Source: Microcaldota archaeon
Lineage (GTDB): Archaea > Micrarchaeota > Micrarchaeia > Micrarchaeales > CABMGC01
NCBI GenBank assembly: GCA_021848095.1
Contig: JAJZMZ010000017.1
Location: 1-33,063, forward strand
Direction of reading: 5' to 3'
Length of the DNA: 33,063 bases
The translations under genes and the position numbers were made by a program. The notes beneath the pieces were generated by a model. The model did no database searches. It was given only the letters and a program-made list of their open reading frames with translations, and was not told the origin of the DNA. Positions within the stretch are counted from its first letter, which is position 1; every line of letters starts with the position of its first letter. Positions 1-10,001 of the stretch are shown here, one piece after another.

Positions 1-3000
1 CACGTTATAGAACTCAACATTAAATGGACCTACGCCGCCGAATACTTGTGCAGTTAAGTTATCAGTATAGCCACTGTCAACTACATACTTAGAAGGTGTT
101 AATACAGCCGTTGGAGCTCCTGCAGAACCTATTAAGAATGCTTTTGAGTAGGAAGATTGGATTACTTCTGAAGGAGTTGCATTGTCGTAGATAGTTGTTG
201 TTGCTTGATATATTCCATTGTTTGGTGGATTAAATACTATACTGTTTCCAAGCATTGAATTTTGAGTTGATTCAGTAAAGACAGTTGCTCCTGTTGTTGC
301 GTTTTGTACGGTGAATTCGTAAGTGTATGGTGGTGTTCCACCTTCGCCCAATATATTTGCAGTTATTAGTACAGGTACTATTTCAGAATTAATTAATGCA
401 TTTGTAGATGTTGAAGCTCCTTCTGCGCTGAAATCAGGATTTACTGAATAAGATGGAATCGTGTTAGATACTGTTGAAGGTATTGATGCACTATCAGTAA
501 CTGTTAATGTTCCTGTGTAGGTTCCTGTTTGAGTTGCAGTAAATGAACAAACTCCACTTGCTATTTGTGTACAAGTAAAGAATGTTTTCGATAAGTTTTT
601 GTTCTTTACATTGAATGTGTAAATGTATGGTGGTGTTCCTCCGGTTATTGATCCTGTTGTTATTTCTACGGTTTCGCCTTGGTCATAACTCTTTCCACTA
701 ACCAAAATAGATGGCGCAATTAATGCAGGATTAACTGTTATTTCTTGTGTCGATGCGGAAGTTATTGCATACTTTGATGGTGCTGCATTTGGAGATACTC
801 CAATATCAGTAACTACTACATCGAATACGCAGTTGTTTGTTGTTGATGTTGGCGTGTAAGTAAATGACGCAGTTGTAGCGGAAGTAAATCCTGGACATGA
901 ACCAGTATTAGTCCAAGAGTAAGAGAACTTTCCAGTTCCACCTGTTACTGTTGTTGATACTGTTACACTGCTTCCTAAGTCTAAAGATGTTGGTGCATTT
1001 ATGTTGGTTGTAGCTACTGGATCTGGATAAACTTGTATCGTATTTGTATTTGATATGAATGAATACGTGTTAGGTGGGATTGTTCCATCATCAAAAGCTG
1101 ATACAAAGTAGGTATCAGTTCCTATTGTTGGAGTGAAAGAACCAAATGAAAGTGTATTTCCATTTACATTTCCTAAACCATTAGCACCAATATTAATTGT
1201 ATTAATTAATATAAATGTTCCAGCTCCAGAACAACCTACGCCAGCAAGCAATCTTGAACAATCAATTGTTGTTGGAATTGTGTTTGAACCGTATTGATAC
1301 AAGATAGTATTAGGGAAGTTTCCTATTCCATTGTATATGCTAGCTGAGTATGATTCATTTTGACCATAATCAAGAATTTCTGCGTTAGCTGGAGATAGCA
1401 TTACAGTAGGTACTTGATAAGTTCTTATGTCTCCAACTATAGCTGGATTTGATACGCTGTTATCAGTCATTACTTGATCTCCTGGAGGATATACTGTATA
1501 AGTATATGTATCGCCCCATACTGGGAAGTTAATTCCCGATTTTAATGTAAAGTACTCACTTAGATAATGATTGAATGTTGAAGCGGGTGAGTAAGAAGAT
1601 TTACTTTGTGCAGCATAATTTCCTAATAATATATATGATGAAGTTCCTCCATTGTTGAATGGTGCTACATATTGACCATTTGTATAAATAGGATATGTTC
1701 CAGGATTAAATATTCCACTAAATGCTAATTGATCAAAACCAGTTAATGAAGCCACACCATTGTAAGGTTCTGTTACTCCACCTCCTGGACTAATTGCCCC
1801 TGCGAATGTTGTTGCCATTCCAGTATCATATACATTAGCTGTATATGAGTTGTATGTTGTTGATGATGTTGCTAATGTAGTTTGATATATTTGCATATTT
1901 CTTGAAATATTATCTAATGCCCAGTAACCTAAATTACCGCTATCTGGATCGTTTTTAATATTTGCAGTTATGTCAAGCACTAATTTAGGTGACGTGAATG
2001 TTGGTGTTACTGTAACTGAAGTTGATGATGAATTAAATGTTTCTGGTGTTGATGCGCTATCTGTTGTAGATAACATAAATGTGTATTTACCAGAGATAGT
2101 CATTGTATTTAAGTTAAAGTTAAATGTTTTTGATGTTGCTCCAGATATTGGACTAAATGTTGACGCTCCTGGTGTTTCCATATACCATTGATAAGTGTAA
2201 GAAGGTGTTCCTCCGGTTATTGTACTAGTTAATGTTGATTCTTGATCTGGAGTTATTATTGCATTGCTTGCTGAAATTGTAGAACTTGGAGTTGGATTTA
2301 TTGTAATTTTAAATATATTTGTTGGTGATATATCAAAAGGTGTTGTTACCCCACTATCGAGACCATTTACATAGAAGATGTTTTCTGTTACGTTAGGTAC
2401 AAAATTAACAAATGATTGTGTACCATCTCCTGCACTCGATATTGATTCTTTTACATAATTAGTTGGTGAAACATATAATGATAATGACATATCTGAATTG
2501 CTTCCTCCATTTATATAAGTACTGAATGTTTCGCTTTGACCTAAATCGATTATTGCGTTGCTAGCTGTAAAGTCAGTTAAATAAGGAGTAGTATAAACTG
2601 TAAATGGATGTGAAGTTTCGCTGATTATTTTTTGTGATGTTGCGTTTTTTGATGTACCAGTATCTGTTATTGTAAATGTAACTTCACACGATTGACTGTT
2701 TGGTCCTCCTGGAATATAATTCGTTGCTGTCTTATAAACTAAAACATTTGATCCTGTTTGAGGTATACTACTACTTAAACATGTGAATCCAGATGCTCGT
2801 TCCCAGTCATAATTAAATTGACCTGTTCCTCCAGATATTGTTGCGGAAATCATAGTATTTTGACCTGAATCTATTGAAGTGTTTGTTGGATCAGTTAATG
2901 ATATAGTTGGCTCAGAGTATACAATTACATTAGCTACATCTTTACTGTAATTAACAAAGTTAGCTCCATCCTTGACTTCGAATCCTATTAATACATTTCC

Positions 3001-3480
3001 ACTTGTTGTTGGAGAGTAAGTATATGTTGAAGATGTTGCTCCAGGAATAACTGTATTTGTACTTCCTGAAATAGTATACCATTTATATGAGTAAGGTGAT
3101 GTTCCACCATTTACTGTAGAAGTTAATTTTACGCTTTGACCGACATCCATTATTGTGTTTGTTGGAGCTACTGTTAGTATAGGATCAGTATTTACTGTTA
3201 CAGTTGTTTGTTTAGAAAGTATTGATACAGGTGTTGTTGCACTGTCAGTTACATTAACATAGAATATATAATTTCCAATAGTTGATTTACCAGTGGTTAC
3301 AAAATCATAAGTTGAGCTAGTTGCACCAAGTATTTTTGAGAAAACACCACTTCCCGGAAGCTCTTGATACCATTGATATGAGTAAGGTACTGAACCACCT
3401 TTTACATTTGCGGATAAAGTAGTACTTTGTGATAAATCTATAGTTGTTGAAGGAGATACTGAAACAGTCATTTGTGGATT
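1..3480 (-). repeat. ~100-aa (about 300-bp) tandem protein-domain repeats
   Basis: Codons for the GG(T/V)PPY-type motif occur at 337, 637 and 937 (exactly 300 bp apart), and again near 2209, 2827, 3103 and 3397. The repeat is diverged at DNA level. Confidence 0.7.
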
Positions 3481-5247
3481 AACGGTTACTAATGTACTTG
3501 TAGAAAATAATGAGTAATTTGCTGCGTCTGTTGTGTTAACTTCAAAATTGTACTTTCCTGTTGGAGTAGATGTTGATGTTTGGAAACCACATAATGCGGT
3601 TAGAGCATCTGTATTAACATTATTAATTGTACCAGAAATTTTTGGACATATTGTACTTGATGTTTTTGAATAAGTAGATCCATTATAAGAATCAAACCAA
3701 CTCCAGGTAAAAGGTAATAAACCATATTGACCAGTAGAATAAGTAGAAAGATAAGTATATTGACCTTGATCTAATATTGAGTTAGTTACGGATGGTGCAG
3801 GTGTGCTAGATAAAGTAGGTACAGTAGTTATTGTGAAGTTGATTAAATTAATATAATATGGATTTGCATTAGCATATGTACCTTTATCGACATAATTAGT
3901 ATTTATATTAAATTTAGTAGCAGGGGAGTTTAGTGTTTGAAGAGATGTTGTGTTTTTGAAGTTATTTGTATTATCTAATATAACATTTGCAGTATAAACA
4001 TTTAGACTTTGTGAAGATCCAGGAATATTGTTTTCAACACAATCAACAAAAGTTTCTATTGCAGTAGGATTACACACTAAGTAAACTTTAATTGGAGAAC
4101 CTGTTCCTCCTGTTGAAGAAACGTGGAAAGTTATAATTTGAGAGGCATCTGTTGAATATATATTATTGTTGTAAACTGTGTTACTAGTAGTAATACTTAT
4201 AATTGGAGTGGGATAAACATTCCAAACAGAATTTTCAGTAACTGAATAACCTGTAGTAAGATCAGTTATAGTAAACATTGCATTATAAGTACCGGCTTCT
4301 AAAGGAGTAAATATGTAGGAAGTTGGAGTTGAATTAGTTAACTGCTTTGATCCGCTTATTAAATTATTATTATAAAATAAAGCATTAGATATTTGATAGC
4401 TACCACTACCTGTACCTAAATCTAAGTTTATTATTGCGTTTTGACCTATATCAAGATTTTTATTTGTTGGATATTCACTTATTGAAATAGGTGGATAAAC
4501 AGTTACAGATATTGAATTAGAAACTGTTACTCCAAAACCATCAGTATATGAAACAGTTATCTTTCCGAGTGTTTTGGTACTTACTGAATTAAATGTTATA
4601 GGGCATGAAATTGATGATGAACCAGTAGTACAACTTGAATAAGAAACTTTGAATAAATTAGAAGGATTTGATGAAAATACAACATTTGCTGGGTTGAAGT
4701 TGTCATTTAAATTAGTTAATGCTACTGTTCCAGTAACTGTTTCACCGGAATTAAAGTTTGTTGTAGAAGGAGTTGAAGTAAGCAACACTGTAGGAGCATT
4801 TAGAACATTGAAAGTTAATGTATTTGTTGATTTTCCTGAAGATGAATCATTGAATATATATGATACAGAAGTAGTAAATTGACCAGAAGTTGTAAATGTT
4901 ACAGGACATGCGAATGTAACTGAGTTTTCGCTGTCTGTTGCACCTTGTTTAAATATTGGAGAAGTTGAATAACCAGCGGAGTTGCATGTAGTTATTGCAG
5001 TATTTACATCCGGAGAAGTTGATGTAAATAAGGTAAGATTTACAAGAGATGATGCAGTTGTAGGGGTTATGCTGCTTCCGGTTATTGTTATTATTCCATT
5101 TGCTATTTGGCCAACTTCATAATTATTTAATGAGGGTCCATTTGTTGTGAATACAATTGAGTTAGCACTCAATACTCCAACAAACGTCATAGCAAATAAT
5201 GCTATCATTACAAAAAAACTTATCTTATTTACAACTTTATTCTCCAT
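1..5247 (-). CDS. Giant secreted surface protein with tandem Ig/PKD-like repeats, partial (C-terminus beyond the left window edge)
   Basis: Reverse-strand frame starting ATG at 5247 (MENKVVNKISFFVMIALFAMTFVGVLSANSIVFTTNGPS...) reads through to base 1 (...GGVGPFNVEFYNV); no stop was found in the lines checked codon by codon. Signal-peptide-like N-terminus. Recurring motif D-x-GQ...x-GGTxPYxYxWY. Missing from the ORF track, probably because no stop falls in the window. GGAGGT ribosome-binding site just upstream. Confidence 0.9.
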   Translation of the reverse strand, partial: MENKVVNKISFFVMIALFAMTFVGVLSANSIVFTTNGPSLNNYEVGQIANGIITITGSSITPTTASSLVNLTLFTSTSPDVNTAITTCNSAGYSTSPIFKQGATDSENSVTFACPVTFTTSGQFTTSVSYIFNDSSSGKSTNTLTFNVLNAPTVLLTSTPSTTNFNSGETVTGTVALTNLNDNFNPANVVFSSNPSNLFKVSYSSCTTGSSSISCPITFNSVSTKTLGKITVSYTDGFGVTVSNSISVTVYPPISISEYPTNKNLDIGQNAIINLDLGTGSGSYQISNALFYNNNLISGSKQLTNSTPTSYIFTPLEAGTYNAMFTITDLTTGYSVTENSVWNVYPTPIISITTSNTVYNNNIYSTDASQIITFHVSSTGGTGSPIKVYLVCNPTAIETFVDCVENNIPGSSQSLNVYTANVILDNTNNFKNTTSLQTLNSPATKFNINTNYVDKGTYANANPYYINLINFTITTVPTLSSTPAPSVTNSILDQGQYTYLSTYSTGQYGLLPFTWSWFDSYNGSTYSKTSSTICPKISGTINNVNTDALTALCGFQTSTSTPTGKYNFEVNTTDAANYSLFSTSTLVTVNPQMTVSVSPSTTIDLSQSTTLSANVKGGSVPYSYQWYQELPGSGVFSKILGATSSTYDFVTTGKSTIGNYIFYVNVTDSATTPVSILSKQTTVTVNTDPILTVAPTNTIMDVGQSVKLTSTVNGGTSPYSYKWYTISGSTNTVIPGATSSTYTYSPTTSGNVLIGFEVKDGANFVNYSKDVANVIVYSEPTISLTDPTNTSIDSGQNTMISATISGGTGQFNYDWERASGFTCLSSSIPQTGSNVLVYKTATNYIPGGPNSQSCEVTFTITDTGTSKNATSQKIISETSHPFTVYTTPYLTDFTASNAIIDLGQSETFSTYINGGSNSDMSLSLYVSPTNYVKESISSAGDGTQSFVNFVPNVTENIFYVNGLDSGVTTPFDISPTNIFKITINPTPSSTISASNAIITPDQESTLTSTITGGTPSYTYQWYMETPGASTFSPISGATSKTFNFNLNTMTISGKYTFMLSTTDSASTPETFNSSSTSVTVTPTFTSPKLVLDITANIKNDPDSGNLGYWALDNISRNMQIYQTTLATSSTTYNSYTANVYDTGMATTFAGAISPGGGVTEPYNGVASLTGFDQLAFSGIFNPGTYPIYTNGQYVAPFNNGGTSSYILLGNYAAQSKSSYSPASTFNHYLSEYFTLKSGINFPVWGDTYTYTVYPPGDQVMTDNSVSNPAIVGDIRTYQVPTVMLSPANAEILDYGQNESYSASIYNGIGNFPNTILYQYGSNTIPTTIDCSRLLAGVGCSGAGTFILINTINIGANGLGNVNGNTLSFGSFTPTIGTDTYFVSAFDDGTIPPNTYSFISNTNTIQVYPDPVATTNINAPTSLDLGSSVTVSTTVTGGTGKFSYSWTNTGSCPGFTSATTASFTYTPTSTTNNCVFDVVVTDIGVSPNAAPSKYAITSASTQEITVNPALIAPSILVSGKSYDQGETVEITTGSITGGTPPYIYTFNVKNKNLSKTFFTCTQIASGVCSFTATQTGTYTGTLTVTDSASIPSTVSNTIPSYSVNPDFSAEGASTSTNALINSEIVPVLITANILGEGGTPPYTYEFTVQNATTGATVFTESTQNSMLGNSIVFNPPNNGIYQATTTIYDNATPSEVIQSSYSKAFLIGSAGAPTAVLTPSKYVVDSGYTDNLTAQVFGGVGPFNVEFYNV

Positions 5248-5370
5248 TTAATTTACCTCCACGGTGTTAAGTACAAATCCAATACTTTTATGAGATTATT
5301 AAAGCAAGTAAGACCTCCACGTCTAAACTTGTGAACTATCTAAATGTAGAAAATCATTAAACTTTAACAT

Positions 5371-5380
5371 ATTTATATCT
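5371..5380 (-). promoter_or_regulatory. Candidate TATA box for the giant surface-protein gene
   Basis: Reverse strand AGATATAAAT about 125 nt upstream of the ATG at 5247, implying a ~100-nt leader. Confidence 0.35.
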
Positions 5381-5426
5381 TTCTTTAAAAAATTTTAAGG
5401 TTTGCGAGTAAGATAAAAATAAAAAA

Positions 5427-6521
5427 TTAATCAAGTAACTTTGTAAGAGAATTTGTGTATGGAAACTCTGCTACGCCTTTTTCGGTTATGATTGATGAGA
5501 CTAACTCAGGAGGAGTTCTGTCGAATGCTGGATTGAATACAGAGACACCGTCTGGTGTTATCTTTGTCCCATTAAATAAGTACTCTACTTCTTTTGGGTT
5601 ACGTTCTTCTATTTTTACATCTGAAACCTTACTTACCTTATCTATTGTCGATATTGGTGCTGCAACATGAAGTTTTACTTCATTTGAGTTGGTACTTAGT
5701 TGTTTTGCAATTAGTGCAAGATTAAAGGTTCCTATTTTATTATAAACAGTACCTACTTCATCAGGATTTGTAGTGTTACAAAGTATTCTATCTGCTCCTG
5801 CAAAGATACTTGTTGCTTTCTTTTCACGCATTAAATGTCCTGCCATATTGTCAGTTATTACATGAATAGGTATGCCATCTTTATGAAGTTCCCATGCAGT
5901 TAAGCGTGCTCCTTGATAAAGTGGTGCAGTGTATGTAACTAGAACTTCAAAGTTTATACCTTCTGCAAATGCTGTTCGCATTGGAGCTGTTGCTGTTCCT
6001 ATCCCATCACAAGCCAATGTTCCAGCATTACAAACTGTAACTAAAACATCTCCGTCTTTTATAAATTTTTTTCCGTGTTTTCCTATTTGAATAGTAGAGT
6101 TAATGTTTTCTTTTTGTATTCTTTTTGCATTTGTAATTGCAAGATTTTTTACCTCTGATGGAGAAAGACCTTCTTGAAGTGAGTTTTCTACCATGTCTTT
6201 TATTTGGGCAACTCCCCAACTTAAGTTTACTGCAGTAGGTCTCGCAGTAGCAAGAAGGTTGCCAAAATTACTTAAATTTTTTATAATATCTTCTTTTGAG
6301 TTTTGTGAGTTGTTCACTATCATTGCAGTTCCGTATGCACCTGCTTCCCCTAATATTGGTGCACCTCTTATCTCTAAAGTTTTAATTGCAGTTATTAATC
6401 TTTCAATACTTTTAGTTGAGTTGTACACTTCTTCTGAAGGAATGCGCGAGTTATCTAACCAAACTATTTCATTGTTGTCATCATTCCATTTTATTGGAGA
6501 GATGTTTGTTGATATATCCAT
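5427..6521 (-). CDS. mtnA: S-methyl-5-thioribose-1-phosphate isomerase (MtnA family)
   Basis: 364 aa. IRGAPILGEAGAYG, VCNAGTLACDGIGTATAPMRTAFAEG (CNAG) and TDNMAGHLM match MtnA rather than ribose-1,5-bisphosphate isomerase. Confidence 0.85.
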   Translation of the reverse strand: MDISTNISPIKWNDDNNEIVWLDNSRIPSEEVYNSTKSIERLITAIKTLEIRGAPILGEAGAYGTAMIVNNSQNSKEDIIKNLSNFGNLLATARPTAVNLSWGVAQIKDMVENSLQEGLSPSEVKNLAITNAKRIQKENINSTIQIGKHGKKFIKDGDVLVTVCNAGTLACDGIGTATAPMRTAFAEGINFEVLVTYTAPLYQGARLTAWELHKDGIPIHVITDNMAGHLMREKKATSIFAGADRILCNTTNPDEVGTVYNKIGTFNLALIAKQLSTNSNEVKLHVAAPISTIDKVSKVSDVKIEERNPKEVEYLFNGTKITPDGVSVFNPAFDRTPPELVSSIITEKGVAEFPYTNSLTKLLD

Positions 6522-6751
6522 TTTTACACGTGAATGATTTTTTATTTAAATGGGATTAAAATATTTTATGCCTTTCGTAGGAAGTAAGTAGAATAAATAA
6601 AGTAATTTTAATTTTAAAGTTAATTAGAGGCAGTAGAAATAATTAGATTAAGTAAATTAGAACATTAGAATAATAAATTAGAATAAATTAATAAAAATAA
6701 AAATAAAAGAAAAAAAGAAAAACGTTTTATTCTTTAAATAAAGTTTTCCTG

Positions 6752-7087
6752 TTATCTTTTTCTTGCTTGTAAAATTGCATTTGCTCTTCTTCTTACTAAT
6801 TGATTAAGATTTGCGTTGTTAAGCATATTATCTAGAAGTTGGGAAGTTGCGCTTGGATTTTCTAATAAAGATATGCATATTTTTGTTGTTACATTTGTAT
6901 GTTGTAACAATGCAAATGCATATATCTTATCCATAACAAGAGGACTTAAGTCTGAAGAAGCTTTGATACACAAATCTTCTACCGTTGATCTCTCTGAAAA
7001 GATTCCTTTCAAATCTTTCGCTCTTTCTCTTTCTTGAGTGGTCTTTTGTTTCATTTGAGTTGGGGGTACAGTTTGGATTTTTACCAT
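6752..7087 (-). CDS. Hypothetical small basic protein
   Basis: 111-aa ORF (MVKIQTVPPTQMKQ...NAILQARKR), mostly helical with a basic C-terminus; no family recognised. Confidence 0.5.
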   Translation of the reverse strand: MVKIQTVPPTQMKQKTTQERERAKDLKGIFSERSTVEDLCIKASSDLSPLVMDKIYAFALLQHTNVTTKICISLLENPSATSQLLDNMLNNANLNQLVRRRANAILQARKR

Positions 7088-7269
7088 AAAATCAGAGTTT
7101 TATTATATTTTTTAGATATTTAAAGTTATCTAATAATTATCTAATAATAATGTATAATAGGTTTTATAGGTTTTTGTGTTTTTAAATTGAGTTTCTCTCG
7201 ATAATGAGCAAAAAATGTATTTAAATAATTTAAAGATTTTAAAAATAAATTTAATGTTTAAACGAACAT

Positions 7270-7848
7270 GTGCAGAAGTTCTTTAAGCTTTTTTATATAA
7301 TTAGTATTGTGGAAAAAATACTGAGCAGTGGGGCACTGTATTTTGCAAGAAAGGGAGAGTTTGATAGTGTCATACAGCTGATTAGAAAAAATACTAAAAG
7401 AATACAGATAAATGAAGTAGATAGAGAATGTAGAACAATACTAAGTTATGCTTCTGAAAAAGGAGATCCGAATCTAACCAGATTATGTTTAACTTTAAAG
7501 GCAGATCCAAGAATATCAGATAAAAATGGAGTCTCTCCATTAATGTATTCTTCTAAAAATGGAAATACAGAGTGTACTGAAACAATTTCTTCTACTTTAT
7601 TAGGAAGAGAAAGTATAAACTTTTTAGATAAAGAAGGTTGGACAGCTTTAATGCATGGAGCAAGATTTGGAAGACGGTGTGATGTTATAATTTTGTTAAG
7701 AAAAGGAGCAGATAAAACATTGAAGAATAAAGAAAATTTAGATTCAAGAGCAATTGCAAGAATAAATGGTTGGAAGGAGTTATCAATATATATCAAAGAA
7801 TATACAAATGGTGATGTAAAAGCAATTAAAAAAGAATTAAGAAAATAA
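7270..7848 (+). CDS. Ankyrin-repeat protein
   Basis: 192 aa with DKNGVSPLMYSSKNGNTECTETI and DKEGWTALMHGARFGRRCDVIILLRKGADKTLKNKE. Starts at GTG 7270 (a later in-frame GTG at 7309 is possible). Ends 16 bp before mvk. Confidence 0.75.
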   Translation: MQKFFKLFYIISIVEKILSSGALYFARKGEFDSVIQLIRKNTKRIQINEVDRECRTILSYASEKGDPNLTRLCLTLKADPRISDKNGVSPLMYSSKNGNTECTETISSTLLGRESINFLDKEGWTALMHGARFGRRCDVIILLRKGADKTLKNKENLDSRAIARINGWKELSIYIKEYTNGDVKAIKKELRK

Positions 7849-7864
7849 TAAAAAATGTGGAAAA

Positions 7865-8887
7865 ATGGATAGCATAATAGTTAAAGCGCCTTGCGTAGTT
7901 AAGTTGTTTGGAGAACATGCAGTAGTTCATGGAAAAACTGCAGTAGCAATAGGTATAGGTTTATATGCTACTGCAACATTTAAAATAGAAGAACAAAAGT
8001 TATTTAAAGTAGTTTTAGTAGATTTGAAAAAAGAAATACCTGTAGATGAAAAGTTATTGAGTAAATTATATGAAAAGTATATCAGAAAGGAAAGCATTGA
8101 TTTTTATATAAAAGAAAATTTAAGTATTGATAAAGATATTTTACCATATATTACAATACTTTCTATTAGTTATTGTAAATATAATTGTATTATTTTTGGA
8201 GAAATAAAAGTAACATCTGAGATACCAAAACAAAGTGGCTTAGCTAGTAGTGCTTCTTGCTACACTGCTTTTACAATGGCAATATTAAAAGCTAATAGTA
8301 AAAAATTAAGTGATGAAGAAGTTATAGAGCTAGCTAGAGATGGAGAAAGAGTATCGCACAAAAACGAAGGTGCTGGACGTATAGATGTAAGTACAGCTTA
8401 TTATGGCGGTTATGTAAGCTTCTCAGGAGCTAAGTTCATAAAGCACGAATTAAACGCTAAGCCTAATTTACTTATAATAAACACAGGACCTAAGCTACCA
8501 ACATCAGAAACAGTAGGTAGAGTAACCAAGCTACTAAAGGAAAGAAAGGAGTACGCAGAAGGCATACTAGATAAGATAAATGAGTGCTCGGTGAAGGGCT
8601 TAGAATACTTATATAAGAATAACTTCCAAAAGGTTGGAGAGGTAATGTATGAGAATCAAGAGCTACTCAGAACACTTAATGTATCATCAGACAAGCTAGA
8701 CAAAGCAGTAAGCATAGCTAGGAAGCACAAAGCTCACGGAGCTAAGCTAAGCGGTGGTGGCGGTGGAGGCGTAGCTGTTGCTATTCTTGAAGCACATAAC
8801 GCAGTACTAGAAAAGGAGCTTTCAGATGAAGGCTTTGTATGTATTAAAACAGAGATCTCTGAAACTGGAGCTAAAGAGAGTAATTAA
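7865..8887 (+). CDS. mvk: Mevalonate kinase (GHMP kinase)
   Basis: 340 aa: APCVVKLFGEHAVVHGKTAVA, PKQSGLASSASCYTA (GHMP ATP loop), KLSGGGGGGVAVAI. Confidence 0.9.
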   Translation: MDSIIVKAPCVVKLFGEHAVVHGKTAVAIGIGLYATATFKIEEQKLFKVVLVDLKKEIPVDEKLLSKLYEKYIRKESIDFYIKENLSIDKDILPYITILSISYCKYNCIIFGEIKVTSEIPKQSGLASSASCYTAFTMAILKANSKKLSDEEVIELARDGERVSHKNEGAGRIDVSTAYYGGYVSFSGAKFIKHELNAKPNLLIINTGPKLPTSETVGRVTKLLKERKEYAEGILDKINECSVKGLEYLYKNNFQKVGEVMYENQELLRTLNVSSDKLDKAVSIARKHKAHGAKLSGGGGGGVAVAILEAHNAVLEKELSDEGFVCIKTEISETGAKESN

Positions 8888-8924
8888 TATTTAAAATTTA
8901 ATGTATATTATATAATGTGAGTTT

Positions 8925-10001
8925 ATGAACAGTAAAGTGATAACGGCATTGGCTACACCAAACATAGCTATGATAAAGTACTGGGGTAAAAGAGATTACA
9001 CAGGATTAAACACTCCGAATAACTCAAGCATTAGCATGACGCTTGATGAGACATTAAACACAAAAACAACTGTTATGTTTTCAGATAAATTAGATTCTGA
9101 TAAATTATACATAAATGGAGTTGAAGAAAACATACACGGAGATAATGTTTCAGAAAAATCAAAGTACATTAAAAATACACTTATAGAAATGAGAAAACTT
9201 TCAGGTGTTAAAGAAAATGTAGTAGTTGTTTCAGAAAATAACTTCCCTTCAGGAGCTGGAATAGCATCTAGCGCTTCTGGAGCTGCTGCTTTAATTTATG
9301 CATTGAATGAAGCCTTAGAGCTTAAAATGGATGGAAAACAACTTTCTATAATGGCAAGAAAAATAAGCGGAAGCGCTTGTAGAAGTGTTTTTGGAGGAAT
9401 AGTTAAATGGAATGTTGGTTCTCATGATGACGGAAGTGATTCATTTGCAGAGATGGCCTTCGATGTACAACATTGGAAAGAACTTATAGACATGATAGCG
9501 GTTGTTGATCCAGACACAAAGAAAGTATCTTCAAGTATAGGTCACGAAGCTACTGTAAGAACTAGCGTTTTATATAAAAATAGAGTACCTTTTGCAGAAG
9601 AAGGAGTCACTAAAATAGAAGATGCAATAAAGAACAAAGATCTTGATAGTTTATCAAAAGTTATAATGCGTGATAGCAACAACATGCACGCTACAATGTT
9701 AGATACATGGCCACCTATAATGTATCTGAATGACTCTTCAAAGGAAATTGTTTATAAAATACACCAATTGAATGATTCACAACAAGACAAAAAATGTATT
9801 GCAGGTTATACATTTGATGCTGGACCAAATGCACACATAATAACAACTGATGAACATAAAGAAGAAGTGCTTACTGCATTAAAGGATGTTCAAGGTATTA
9901 AGAAAATATTTGAATCTCATCAAGGAGTAGGACCAAGAATACTTCCAGAAAATGAGTCTTTATTAGATGAAAATACATTGACACCTAAGAAGATGAAGTA
10001 A
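8925..10001 (+). CDS. mvaD: Diphosphomevalonate or phosphomevalonate decarboxylase
   Basis: 358 aa: TPNIAMIKYWGKRD, PNNSSISMTLDE, PSGAGIASSASGAAA, SGSACRSVFGGIVKW, AGYTFDAGPNAH. Lys, Arg and Asp positions of the decarboxylase catalytic set look retained. Phosphorylation state of the substrate cannot be decided from motifs. Confidence 0.85.
   Translation: MNSKVITALATPNIAMIKYWGKRDYTGLNTPNNSSISMTLDETLNTKTTVMFSDKLDSDKLYINGVEENIHGDNVSEKSKYIKNTLIEMRKLSGVKENVVVVSENNFPSGAGIASSASGAAALIYALNEALELKMDGKQLSIMARKISGSACRSVFGGIVKWNVGSHDDGSDSFAEMAFDVQHWKELIDMIAVVDPDTKKVSSSIGHEATVRTSVLYKNRVPFAEEGVTKIEDAIKNKDLDSLSKVIMRDSNNMHATMLDTWPPIMYLNDSSKEIVYKIHQLNDSQQDKKCIAGYTFDAGPNAHIITTDEHKEEVLTALKDVQGIKKIFESHQGVGPRILPENESLLDENTLTPKKMK

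Noticed and set aside
1970-2191. Plus-strand 73-aa ORF in the track
   Set aside because: Antisense to the continuous minus-strand surface-protein frame; no recognisable protein.
4649-4882. Plus-strand 77-aa ORF in the track
   Set aside because: Also lies antisense within the giant surface-protein gene.
8925-10001. Thermoplasma-type mevalonate-3-kinase instead of a decarboxylase
   Set aside because: The Lys, Arg and Asp motif positions expected for the decarboxylase appear retained.
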